This document shows positions 1 through 6,610 of a stretch of DNA of 27,785 nucleotides, piece by piece. Under the pieces are notes generated by a model. The model did no database searches, was not told the DNA's origin, and saw nothing but the letters and a program-made list of their open reading frames with translations. Source of the DNA: JBGTKH01 sp041744735 (GTDB lineage Bacteria; Planctomycetota; Planctomycetia; Pirellulales; Pirellulaceae); the NCBI GenBank assembly GCA_041744735.1, contig JBGTKH010000468.1, positions 1-27,785 of the forward strand, in the 5' to 3' direction. Within the stretch, counting starts at the first letter, position 1. Each line of letters begins with the position of its first letter. The position numbers were made by a program, and so were the translations under genes.

Positions 1-701
1 ATGTTGCGGACGTTGCCGCCGTGCGAAACGATGCCGCCCTGCCGGTTGTAGCTGATGTGGCAGCCGATGATGTTCGACTGGTGCAGATCGACCTGATCGT
101 AATACACGCCGATGCCGCGGTTGTCGTACAGGTGGCAGTCGGAGATGAGCACATTGCGATTGCGCGTGGTCAGGTGAATCGCATGCAGTGCGCGGCGGAC
201 GATCAGCCGCGTGATCGTCAATTGCATCGTACCGGTCGCCTCGACGCCGCAGGCTTCCGCGTGATCGCCGACGATTTCGATCGCATCGACCATCGGCGCT
301 CGCTGCCGCTCCCACACATTGGGTTTGAACGTTTCGGGGTCAGCCGACGATGCGTGCGTGCCGACGAAGTGAAACGCCGGCCCCGCGCCCGCCATCACAA
401 TCCGCGCCGTGCCCCCGCCGCTGATCGACGTGTAACCAACCCGATCCAGATCGATCACTACCGGGTTCGTCAGCCGATACGTCCCGCTGGGAAAATTGAT
501 TTGCCCGCCCGCATCGATCGCGCGCTGAATCGCTGCCGTGTCATCCGCCTGCCCGTCGCCGACGGCGCCGTAGTCCGTCACCTTGCGCTTTCCGTCAGAG
601 CGTTGCTGCTTCGGGCCATCGGACTGACCGTCGGCTCCCGCCAAAATTCCAAGCAACGCAAAGCCCGCGACAATAGTTGCAATGAAGTAGACGTTTCGCA
701 T
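1..701 (-). CDS. Secreted pectate-lyase-superfamily (right-handed beta-helix) protein, 3' end outside window
   Basis: This gene starts at an ATG at 701-699 and stays open to the window edge, so its C-terminus is missing (233 codons seen). The protein begins with a signal-peptide-like segment, MRNVYFIATIVAGFALLGIL. The text that follows, VTDYGAVGDGQADDTAAIQ and then FPSGTYRL, is the hallmark N-terminus of the pectate_lyase_3 family: a DYGAxGDGxxDDTxAI strand followed by a PxGxY turn. Later stretches such as VLISDCHLYDNRGIGVYYDQ look like beta-helix coils. A GGGAG lies about 11 nt before the ATG. Proteins of this family are usually extracytoplasmic polysaccharide lyases, glycosidases or phage-tailspike-like folds; the substrate cannot be told here. 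It is divergent from the his operon, with a MITE-like element between them. Confidence 0.85.
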   Translation of the reverse strand, partial: MRNVYFIATIVAGFALLGILAGADGQSDGPKQQRSDGKRKVTDYGAVGDGQADDTAAIQRAIDAGGQINFPSGTYRLTNPVVIDLDRVGYTSISGGGTARIVMAGAGPAFHFVGTHASSADPETFKPNVWERQRAPMVDAIEIVGDHAEACGVEATGTMQLTITRLIVRRALHAIHLTTRNRNVLISDCHLYDNRGIGVYYDQVDLHQSNIIGCHISYNRQGGIVSHGGNVRN

Positions 702-725
702 GTTATCGTACTCCCAAGAGGTCAT

Positions 726-822
726 CGGCAATTGGTAGTGGTACAAGTTGCCGTAGCGGAAGTGGTGACACTTCCGAAGTCTCACGACTTCGGCTACCAA
801 AATGTACCACTACCCGGCAATT
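726..822. mobile_element. MITE-like element with terminal inverted repeats and flanking 8-bp direct repeat
   Basis: An 81-bp element (734-814) begins with GGTAGTGGTAC and ends with the exact reverse complement GTACCACTACC, giving 11-bp terminal inverted repeats. The identical octamer CGGCAATT flanks it directly at 726-733 and 815-822, as a target-site duplication would. The interior holds further palindromes: GGAAGTG/CACTTCC (758-775) and the GTAGC...CGACTTCGGCTAC core (753-797) that recurs elsewhere in the window. It has no coding capacity, so any movement would need a transposase supplied in trans. Confidence 0.6.
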
Positions 823-829
823 CCCCGCG

Positions 830-858
830 TTGACAAAGATCAGGATAGCAGCCAGAAT
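830..858 (+). promoter_or_regulatory. Sigma70-type promoter of the his leader and operon
   Basis: A perfect -35 TTGACA (830-835), a 17-bp spacer and a -10 CAGAAT (853-858) place transcription start near 865. That is about 33 nt before the His-rich leader peptide. The position just downstream of the MITE-like element and upstream of the leader fits the only promoter needed for hisZ-hisG. Confidence 0.65.
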
Positions 859-897
859 TGGGTTTTGAACGAGTCGAAAGCAAAAGATTGATGGCCC

Positions 898-957
898 ATG
901 TTGATCCGGCAATTCCATTTCCACCATTATTTCCATTGGGCGGATCCCAAGCCGTGA
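898..957 (+). CDS. Histidine-rich leader peptide (HisL-like), 19 aa
   Basis: A short reading frame, ATG 898 to TGA 957, encodes MLIRQFHFHHYFHWADPKP. Four of seven consecutive codons (916-936) are His codons. An in-frame stop at 889-891 limits the start to ATG 898 (or TTG 901); no strong Shine-Dalgarno is visible. It lies between a sigma70 promoter and an intrinsic terminator, and hisZ-hisG follows. By analogy with the enterobacterial his leader peptide, ribosomes would stall on the His codons when charged tRNA-His is scarce, allowing transcription into the operon. The peptide itself is probably not functional. Its sequence differs from the enterobacterial leader (mixed His/Phe rather than a pure His run), so it was called from position and codon content. 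Confidence 0.7.
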   Translation: MLIRQFHFHHYFHWADPKP

Positions 958-1010
958 TCGTGGCCGTGCCACTCGTAACAGCCCTGGGCTCCGCGACCGG
1001 GGCTTTTTTT
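936..1010 (+). promoter_or_regulatory. Predicted histidine transcription attenuator
   Basis: Three mutually exclusive pairings can be drawn. Segment 936-940 (TTGGG) can pair with 946-950 (CCCAA). Segment 940-949 (GCGGATCCCA) can pair with 985-994 (TGGGCTCCGC), 9 of 10 positions, as an antiterminator. Segment 980-987 pairs with 997-1004 as the terminator. A ribosome stalled on the early His codons (916-927) would leave 940-949 free to form the antiterminator. A ribosome that reaches the stop codon at 955-957 would cover that segment and allow termination. A small GTGGC/GCCAC hairpin (960-972) could be a pause site. The pairings are read by eye; energies were not computed. Confidence 0.6.
980..1010 (+). 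terminator. Intrinsic terminator in the his leader
   Basis: AGCCCTGG (980-987) pairs with CCGGGGCT (997-1004) through eight pairs, one of them a G-T wobble, around a 9-nt loop. A run of seven T (1004-1010) follows directly. It lies about 70 bp before the hisZ start codon and has no upstream gene to terminate except the leader, which is why it is read as an attenuator. Confidence 0.8.
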
Positions 1011-1081
1011 GTGAAGTTTTCGGACGTGGGTGTCCGGGGTAAATGCCGCCATGAACTCGGGACGCGATTGAGGTAAACGAC

Positions 1082-2626
1082 ATGAATCGATTTGAAGTTC
1101 CTCGGGGCACACGCGATTTTCTGCCGGACGAAATGGTAGTGCGCAAACATGTTGAACGCGTGGTTTGCGAGACGTTCGACTCTTTTGGCTTTCAGCAAGT
1201 TCAGACGCCGACCTTTGAAAGCTTCGACTTGTTTGCCGCCAGATCGGGCGAAGAGATTCGTGAATCGATGTTCACGTTTGCGTCGGACGCCGGACGGTAC
1301 GCACTGCGGCCGGAACTCACCGCACCGATTTGCCGGCTGGCTGCATCCGGCATTCTGACCAGTTCTCCATCGCCCTACAAACTGTATTACTGCGGTGCCT
1401 GTTTTCGCTACTGCAAGCCGCAGGCGGGGCGATATCGCGAGTTTTATCAAGCGGGCACCGAGTTGCTTGGAGCTGCTGACGAGCTTGCCGATGCAGAGGT
1501 GATCGCGCTGGCCGTGAAGGTGCTGCGAAAGTTGGGCATTTCTGAATTCCGTCTGAAGATTGGTAATGTCGGAGTATTTCAGAAACTGCTCAGCCAGCAA
1601 AACGTCACGGACAATCGACTGCGAAAAGACTGGGAAGTGGAAGTCATCCATGATATCGATCGACTCATGCATACGACGGAGCTCTGCCAGGCAATGGCAC
1701 GCCGGGACGAGTTGCGGCCGCAGGACATTGCATTTGTGAGCAGTGAACGCAGCTCGTTGCATCACATTCAAGGTGACATTGATTATCGCGGAGAATTCGA
1801 GGTGCTACCTGGCGACAACCTGACCGGAAGCAAACTGCGCGAGCAACTTGAATGGTTGCCAAAGGCTGCAGAGGACACCTTGCTACAGAAGTGGGTTGCC
1901 GATTTATCGCTGCCTGACGAGACAGGCAAGTTGTTGCTCAAGGTCGCGCATATTCGCGGACCGAGCCACAGTGTGATCCCACAAGCCAAAGCACTTTTGG
2001 GGAACACCGTTGTGATGGAAAGTCTTCATAAACTTTCCCGCGTCGCCGAAATGCTGGCGGCCTTTGGTGTTCGTGATTACGAAGTTGTTTTAGGTACGGT
2101 ACGTAATCTGGATTTTTACACCGGAACGGTGTTTGAAATTGACTCGGAATTGCTTGGTGCCCAGAAACAGATTTGTGGAGGCGGCAGGTACGACAACCTC
2201 GTTCAGGAGTTTGGCGGTGATCCCATGCCGGCAACTGGCTTCGCCTTTGGGTTTGACCGGCTTGTGGAGGTGTTTAAGAAATCGACCAGCGACACCTGCG
2301 TTTCCCGAGCTGCGATTGATGTACTTATCATTTGTGATGAGAACCTGCGAGGCAGATCGATTGAAGTTGCTGAAGATCTTCGAAACGCTGGTCTGCGAGT
2401 GGGCATTGATTTGTGTGGGCGAAGTTTGGAAGGTCAGAGGGAGTACGCCGGGAAACTTAAATGGAACGATGAACCATTAGCGTTTTGCGTGGTGTTGGAT
2501 AGTGAAGGGATAGCGGCTGGGAAGTGTAAGCTTCGTCAAATGGTGAAGGCGGGTCCAACTGAGCAGGAATTGCCCGTGAGCGCGGTTGCTGATGAGATTC
2601 AGCGCCGGATTAACTTGGAGAAGTAG
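1082..2626 (+). CDS. hisZ: Histidyl-tRNA synthetase-like protein coupled to HisG (HisZ-type regulatory subunit or second HisRS)
   Basis: This 514-residue protein has the class II HisRS core: PRGTRDFLP at the N-terminus, a motif 2 region at 108-122 (FRYCKPQAGRYREFY), RNLDFYTGTVFE at 341-352 and the glycine-rich GGGRYDNL at 366-373. The C-terminal part (about 408-514) resembles the HisRS anticodon-binding domain, which classical HisZ lacks. In motif 2 the usual Arg-x-Glu is Arg-Tyr-Cys (109-111), so the Glu that normally contacts ATP is lost. A canonical hisS lies at 12156-13493. Together with the 3-nt gap to hisG and the short-form look of HisG, this favours a HisZ role: activating and feedback-regulating ATP phosphoribosyltransferase in histidine synthesis. 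A retained aminoacylation activity is not excluded. The start has a GAGGT 7-8 nt upstream. Confidence 0.7.
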   Translation: MNRFEVPRGTRDFLPDEMVVRKHVERVVCETFDSFGFQQVQTPTFESFDLFAARSGEEIRESMFTFASDAGRYALRPELTAPICRLAASGILTSSPSPYKLYYCGACFRYCKPQAGRYREFYQAGTELLGAADELADAEVIALAVKVLRKLGISEFRLKIGNVGVFQKLLSQQNVTDNRLRKDWEVEVIHDIDRLMHTTELCQAMARRDELRPQDIAFVSSERSSLHHIQGDIDYRGEFEVLPGDNLTGSKLREQLEWLPKAAEDTLLQKWVADLSLPDETGKLLLKVAHIRGPSHSVIPQAKALLGNTVVMESLHKLSRVAEMLAAFGVRDYEVVLGTVRNLDFYTGTVFEIDSELLGAQKQICGGGRYDNLVQEFGGDPMPATGFAFGFDRLVEVFKKSTSDTCVSRAAIDVLIICDENLRGRSIEVAEDLRNAGLRVGIDLCGRSLEGQREYAGKLKWNDEPLAFCVVLDSEGIAAGKCKLRQMVKAGPTEQELPVSAVADEIQRRINLEK

Positions 2627-2629
2627 TTC

Positions 2630-3424
2630 ATGACAACCGATCGACGTACAATCCGGTTTGCAGTCCCTAAGGGCCGGCTGCAGAAGGCCACGGCCGAGTT
2701 CTTTGAGCGAGCCGGTCTGCCGTTTGAAGATTACGATGCCAACAGCAAAAGCTACCGTGCGAAAATTGCCGTTGACAATGTTGTGGTAAAGCTCTTTAAG
2801 CCGCAAGAGATTCCTATTCTCGTCTCGCGCGGCGATTACGATTTGGGCATCTCCGGCCTCGATTGGTATTCCGAGTCGCGGTGCGAGCGGAATGTCGAAG
2901 ACCTTGTCGACCTCGGCTTCGGCCGAGTGGACATTGTGCTGGCGATCCCCAACATTCCGAAATTCGACGGTGTCAACAGTGCAGCGGATCTTTTCGAGCG
3001 TTACCGCGATGCATCCGGCCGGAATCCTCTGCGCATCTGGACGGAGTATCTCAATTTGGCCGATCAGCTCGTGAGCAATTATGAAGGCATGGAGCCCGCG
3101 ATCATCAGTCCCTATCCCATGCGGCGCGAGAGGCATTCGTCGATTGTCATCTTTCACTCGTTCGGCGCGACGGAATCCAAACCGCCTGAAGACGGCGATG
3201 CGATAATCGACAACACGGAAACGGGCAGCACCTTGCGCGCCAACAATCTCCGAGTCATTCAGAAAGTCCTGCCGGCTTCGACGGCTCAATTGTTGGCCAA
3301 CCGCCGCGCGCTGCTCGACCCCGAAAAAGAAGAACGCATCGAGCTGATCCGGGCGGCTTGTCAAAACGCGGTCCAACGAGTTGTCGAACGCCGTCGTGTC
3401 AGTTACGGGCATCTCGACTGGTAG
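2630..3424 (+). CDS. hisG: ATP phosphoribosyltransferase catalytic subunit
   Basis: HisG catalyses the first step of histidine synthesis, joining ATP and PRPP to give phosphoribosyl-ATP in the cytoplasm. The 264-residue protein opens with IRFAVPKGRLQK, has GDYDLGISGLDW near 68-79 and carries the PRPP-loop pattern ETGSTL followed by RANNLRV. It ends soon after the last helix of the catalytic domain. The roughly 75-residue PII-like C-terminal regulatory domain of long-form HisG is not seen, so it probably needs a HisZ partner, which fits the gene just upstream. It is longer than typical short HisG (about 210 aa) because of internal extensions. A GGAG lies 10 nt before the ATG, inside the end of hisZ, so the two are likely translated from one message under the leader attenuator. 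Confidence 0.9.
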   Translation: MTTDRRTIRFAVPKGRLQKATAEFFERAGLPFEDYDANSKSYRAKIAVDNVVVKLFKPQEIPILVSRGDYDLGISGLDWYSESRCERNVEDLVDLGFGRVDIVLAIPNIPKFDGVNSAADLFERYRDASGRNPLRIWTEYLNLADQLVSNYEGMEPAIISPYPMRRERHSSIVIFHSFGATESKPPEDGDAIIDNTETGSTLRANNLRVIQKVLPASTAQLLANRRALLDPEKEERIELIRAACQNAVQRVVERRRVSYGHLDW

Positions 3425-3443
3425 GGGCTTGGCCGAACATGCA

Positions 3444-4775
3444 ATGGCAGCGAAAGCCACATTGAACCTGGCGGTGGTCGGACACGTCGATCATGGAAAG
3501 TCGACGTTAGTGGGCCGACTCTTATACGACTGCGGTAAGATACCGCCGCAGGCTTTCGAGCGATTACAACGCCACGCAGACGCTCTGAAGCGTCCCGAAC
3601 TGCGATTTGCGTTTTGGTCGGACACGAATCTTGAAGAACGGCAACGCGGCATCAGCATGGAAGCGTCGTATCACGGTTTGGAAATCGAGTCGCGGAGATT
3701 CAACCTCATCGATGTCCCCGGTCACCGCGATTTCATTAAGAATGCCGTATCTGGAATCGCCGCCGCGGACGCAGCAATCCTGGTGATCGACGCACAGCAG
3801 ACCACGGAACACGGCTTGGCGCCTCAGACTAAAGAATCCCTTCTGCTACTGACCGCTTTTGGGGTTTCGCCGGTGGTCGTTGTCGTCAACAAAATGGACT
3901 TGGTAAGTCATTCGTCTGAAGTGTTTGAGCTGGCGAAGCTCGAAGTTGAAAACGCGATGGCAGCACTCGCTGCACCGAGTGCTTCCGTTCTCGCGGCATC
4001 ATTCATCCCGATGTCGGCTCTGGCCGGCGACAATTTAGCCCATCAATCCGATTCAATGGCGTGGTATCAAGGTGACACATTATTGAACGTGCTGATGCGA
4101 ATGCCTATGCCACTACGTCTTACTGACCGTCCCCTGCGAATGCCCATTCTCAGAACGTTCAACGTGCGCGGAGTCGGGCCGGTAATCACTGGCAAGATTG
4201 AGACCGGAACCGTGCGCGTGGGGGACCGTGTGGCAATTGTTCCGTATCCGGAACAGAATTCGGTGCAAGGCGAAGTGAAGTCAATCCACGTACAACTCGA
4301 AGAGGTAGACTTCGCTCAGGCCGGCGATGACGTGGGGATCGCACTTGCCAAGCACGAGAAGCACTTTGTCGCCCGTCTTGTAAAAAAGGGCAACATGTTA
4401 GCCTCTCCATCGGAATTGCCTCGCGTTATCAAACGATTCCTTGGCGAAATCCGGGTGGTCGATCATCCGTCAGGTGTTCGGCCAGGGTATGCACCGATGT
4501 TGCACGTTCACCAAGTTGGCATGACGTGCCGTGTTGCCTCCGTTGTGCCCGCCGATCGACGCTCCGAGGAAGCGAAGGATAACCATGCAGAACCGACGAT
4601 TCGCAACGGCGAGACAGGACTCGTGTGGATCGAGACCGATCGTCCTCTCGTGATCGAGCCTGAGAGCGAATGCCCGAAACTTGGCAGATTCGTTCTGCGC
4701 GACGGGAGAACAGTCGCCCTAGGAAAGTGCCTCGAGCCAGCGGCTACTGGTTGTCCGGCAGCCCAAGTCGGATAG
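3444..4775 (+). CDS. EF1A/eRF3-like translational GTPase
   Basis: This 443-residue protein has all the GTPase motifs: GHVDHGKST (13-21), DVPGH (90-94) and NKMD (149-152). Two beta-barrel domains of the EF-Tu type II/III kind follow. Text such as LVGRLLYDCGKI and PGHRDFIKNAVSGIAAAD matches archaeal and eukaryotic EF1A, eRF3 or Hbs1 better than bacterial EF-Tu, and better than CysN, which has PGHEQYTRNM at this place. The switch I RGIT is RGIS here. ATG 3444 was chosen because a TTG at 3381 would overlap hisG and add residues without similarity. It begins 19 nt after hisG and ends 11 nt before hutU, so it is probably in the same transcript. Its function is unknown; a specialised elongation or rescue factor is a guess. 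Confidence 0.8.
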   Translation: MAAKATLNLAVVGHVDHGKSTLVGRLLYDCGKIPPQAFERLQRHADALKRPELRFAFWSDTNLEERQRGISMEASYHGLEIESRRFNLIDVPGHRDFIKNAVSGIAAADAAILVIDAQQTTEHGLAPQTKESLLLLTAFGVSPVVVVVNKMDLVSHSSEVFELAKLEVENAMAALAAPSASVLAASFIPMSALAGDNLAHQSDSMAWYQGDTLLNVLMRMPMPLRLTDRPLRMPILRTFNVRGVGPVITGKIETGTVRVGDRVAIVPYPEQNSVQGEVKSIHVQLEEVDFAQAGDDVGIALAKHEKHFVARLVKKGNMLASPSELPRVIKRFLGEIRVVDHPSGVRPGYAPMLHVHQVGMTCRVASVVPADRRSEEAKDNHAEPTIRNGETGLVWIETDRPLVIEPESECPKLGRFVLRDGRTVALGKCLEPAATGCPAAQVG

Positions 4776-4778
4776 AAT
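4751..4778 (+). promoter_or_regulatory. Candidate internal promoter for hutU, possibly leaderless
   Basis: TTGTCC (4751-4756), a 16-bp spacer and TAGAAT (4773-4778) form a plausible sigma70 promoter at the end of the GTPase gene. Transcription would begin within a few bases of the hutU ATG at 4787, giving a leaderless mRNA. No Shine-Dalgarno is seen before hutU, which fits. This would let hut genes be expressed apart from his genes. Confidence 0.45.
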
Positions 4779-4786
4779 TTTGTGCG

Positions 4787-6454
4787 ATGGCCACAAACAC
4801 AGCAACTTACATCCGCGCGCCTCACGGTCGGGAGCTTTCCTGCAAAGGATGGCACCAGGAAGCTGCCTTGCGGATGCTGATGAACAATCTGGACCCCGAC
4901 GTTGCCGAACTGCCGGAGCAATTGATCGTCTATGGTGGTGCCGGCAAAGCGGCCCGCAATTGGGACTGTTACCACAAGATCATCGAAACGCTCCGGCGGT
5001 TGGAAAACGATGAAACTCTGTTGGTGCAAAGCGGCAAGCCCGTCGGTGTGCTGCGCAGCCACGAGCAAGCGCCGCGGGTGCTGATCGCGAACGCGCACTT
5101 GGTGCCCAAGTGGGCTACGGCCGACGAGTTTCGGCGGCTGGACCAGTTGGGCCTGACCATGTACGGGCAGATGACCGCGGGATCGTGGATCTACATCGGC
5201 ACGCAGGGGATTGTCCAAGGCACGTACGAAACCTTCGCCGCCTGCGCGCGGAAGCACTTCGGCGGCAGTCTTGCGGGCCGTCTGCTCGTTACGGCCGGAC
5301 TCGGTGGGATGGGCGGGGCACAGCCGTTGGCCGCCACGATGAATGGCGCTGCCTTTCTGGGCGTTGACGTCGATCCAGCGCGCATCAAGCGGCGCATCGA
5401 GACAGGCTACTGCAACCGTATGACGGATGACTTGGACGAGGCACTCGATTTAGTTTCACAGGCCAAGCAGACTCGCGCCGCTCGATCCGTGGGCTTGGTT
5501 GGCAACATCGCGGAAGTGCTCCCGGAACTTCGTCGTCGCGGTGTGGACATCGACGTGCTGACCGATCAGACGGCGGCGCACGATCTGGACGTCGGATACA
5601 TCCCCGCCGGACATACGCTCCAGCAAGCGGCTCAGCTACGCATTGACAGTCCCAACGAGTACCGGAAGGCTGTGCTCGACTCGATGCAAACTCACGTCCG
5701 CGCGATGTTGGACTACCAAAAGGACGGCACGATTGTCTTCGATTATGGAAACAATCTGCGTGGACAAGTCGCTGACCATCGAGGCATGCAGGAATCGTTC
5801 GAGATTCCCGGCTTCGTGCCGGAATTCATTCGGCCGCTGTTCTGCAAAGGTGCCGGTCCATTCCGCTGGGCGGCGCTGTCTGGCAATCCCAACGACATCG
5901 CGGCCACAGATCGCATGGTCTTGGAAACGTTTCCTGAACAGGATTCATTAAGCCGCTGGATTAAGTTAGCCAGTGAGAAAATACGATTTCAAGGACTGCC
6001 GGCACGCATTTGCTGGCTGGAGTACGGCGAGCGTGCGGAACTGGGCGACCGGTTTAATTGGCTCGTCGAGACAGGCAAGGTAGCCGCCCCGCTGGTCATT
6101 GGCCGCGACCATCTGGATGCCGGTTCCGTCGCCTCTCCCAATCGAGAAACCGAAGGGATGCTAGACGGGTCGGATGCCATCGCCGATTGGCCGCTGTTGA
6201 ATGCGCTGATCAACGCAGTGAACGGTGCGAGTTGGGTTTCGATCCACCACGGAGGCGGCGTCGGCATCGGCTATTCGATTCACGCCGGCATGGTCTGCGT
6301 GGCCGACGGCACGAAACAGGCCGGCCAGCGGCTGCATCGCGTGCTGACATCCGATCCAGGCACGGGAGTAATTCGCCATGCCGACGCCGGTTATCAAGAC
6401 GCGATCGACACAGCCAACAGCCGAGGCATCGATCTACCCATGATTAACGGTTAG
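4787..6454 (+). CDS. hutU: Urocanate hydratase
   Basis: Urocanase adds water to urocanate to give 4-imidazolone-5-propionate, using bound NAD+ as an electrophile; it is step two of histidine breakdown. The 555-residue length is that of the family. Visible landmarks are the NAD-binding GLGGMGGAQP (171-180), FDYGNNLRGQ (318-327), GAGPFRWAALSG (355-366) and the signature FQGLPARICW (401-410), whose Cys409 matches the catalytic Cys of Pseudomonas urocanase. An in-frame ATG at 4670 would add 39 residues overlapping the GTPase gene and was rejected. First gene of hutU-I-G-H. Confidence 0.97.
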   Translation: MATNTATYIRAPHGRELSCKGWHQEAALRMLMNNLDPDVAELPEQLIVYGGAGKAARNWDCYHKIIETLRRLENDETLLVQSGKPVGVLRSHEQAPRVLIANAHLVPKWATADEFRRLDQLGLTMYGQMTAGSWIYIGTQGIVQGTYETFAACARKHFGGSLAGRLLVTAGLGGMGGAQPLAATMNGAAFLGVDVDPARIKRRIETGYCNRMTDDLDEALDLVSQAKQTRAARSVGLVGNIAEVLPELRRRGVDIDVLTDQTAAHDLDVGYIPAGHTLQQAAQLRIDSPNEYRKAVLDSMQTHVRAMLDYQKDGTIVFDYGNNLRGQVADHRGMQESFEIPGFVPEFIRPLFCKGAGPFRWAALSGNPNDIAATDRMVLETFPEQDSLSRWIKLASEKIRFQGLPARICWLEYGERAELGDRFNWLVETGKVAAPLVIGRDHLDAGSVASPNRETEGMLDGSDAIADWPLLNALINAVNGASWVSIHHGGGVGIGYSIHAGMVCVADGTKQAGQRLHRVLTSDPGTGVIRHADAGYQDAIDTANSRGIDLPMING

Positions 6455-6480
6455 TGAAGACGATTCAGTTCTAGTGCAGT

Positions 6481-6563
6481 GTCAACCGTGCGTTGACGGG
6501 TAGCCGAAGTCGCCAGACTTTGGCCGAATCTCGGGAAAACCGAACTCTGGCGAGTTCGGCTAC
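6481..6563. repeat. Palindromic repeat of the GTAGCCGAA family in the hutU-hutI gap
   Basis: GTAGCCGAAGTCGCCAGACT (from 6500) and the inverted copy ending in GAGTTCGGCTAC (6540-6563) form imperfect terminal inverted repeats around a short centre; each half can also fold into its own hairpin. Just upstream GTCAAC/GTTGAC (6481-6497) is a 6-bp inverted repeat with a 5-nt loop. The other family members are at 753, 19390, 23587 and 25115. No other feature is seen in the 156-bp gap apart from the hutI ribosome site. Confidence 0.7.
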
Positions 6564-6610
6564 GTCCATCCGTTTACAGTTGACGAAGCATGAGGAGTGT
6601 TGTTGCATCC

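Noticed and set aside
21..833. Open frame of 270 codons on the + strand
   Set aside because: It runs antisense to the pectate-lyase-like gene, whose - strand translation has a signal peptide and clear family motifs; the + product is Arg/Asp-rich shadow text and crosses the MITE-like element.
858..1076. 72-codon frame on the + strand in the his leader
   Set aside because: It runs through the terminator in another frame than the His-rich peptide and has no His run, ribosome site or family resemblance.
794..1771. Open frame of 325 codons on the - strand, with a plausible-looking piece GTATITAWDPPNGNNGGNGI
   Set aside because: It is mostly antisense to the HisRS-like gene; the good-looking piece lies over the His leader and terminator, which are better explained on the + strand.
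2477..3460. Long - strand open frame opposite hisG
   Set aside because: It is a shadow of hisG; codon pattern and protein text are not family-like.
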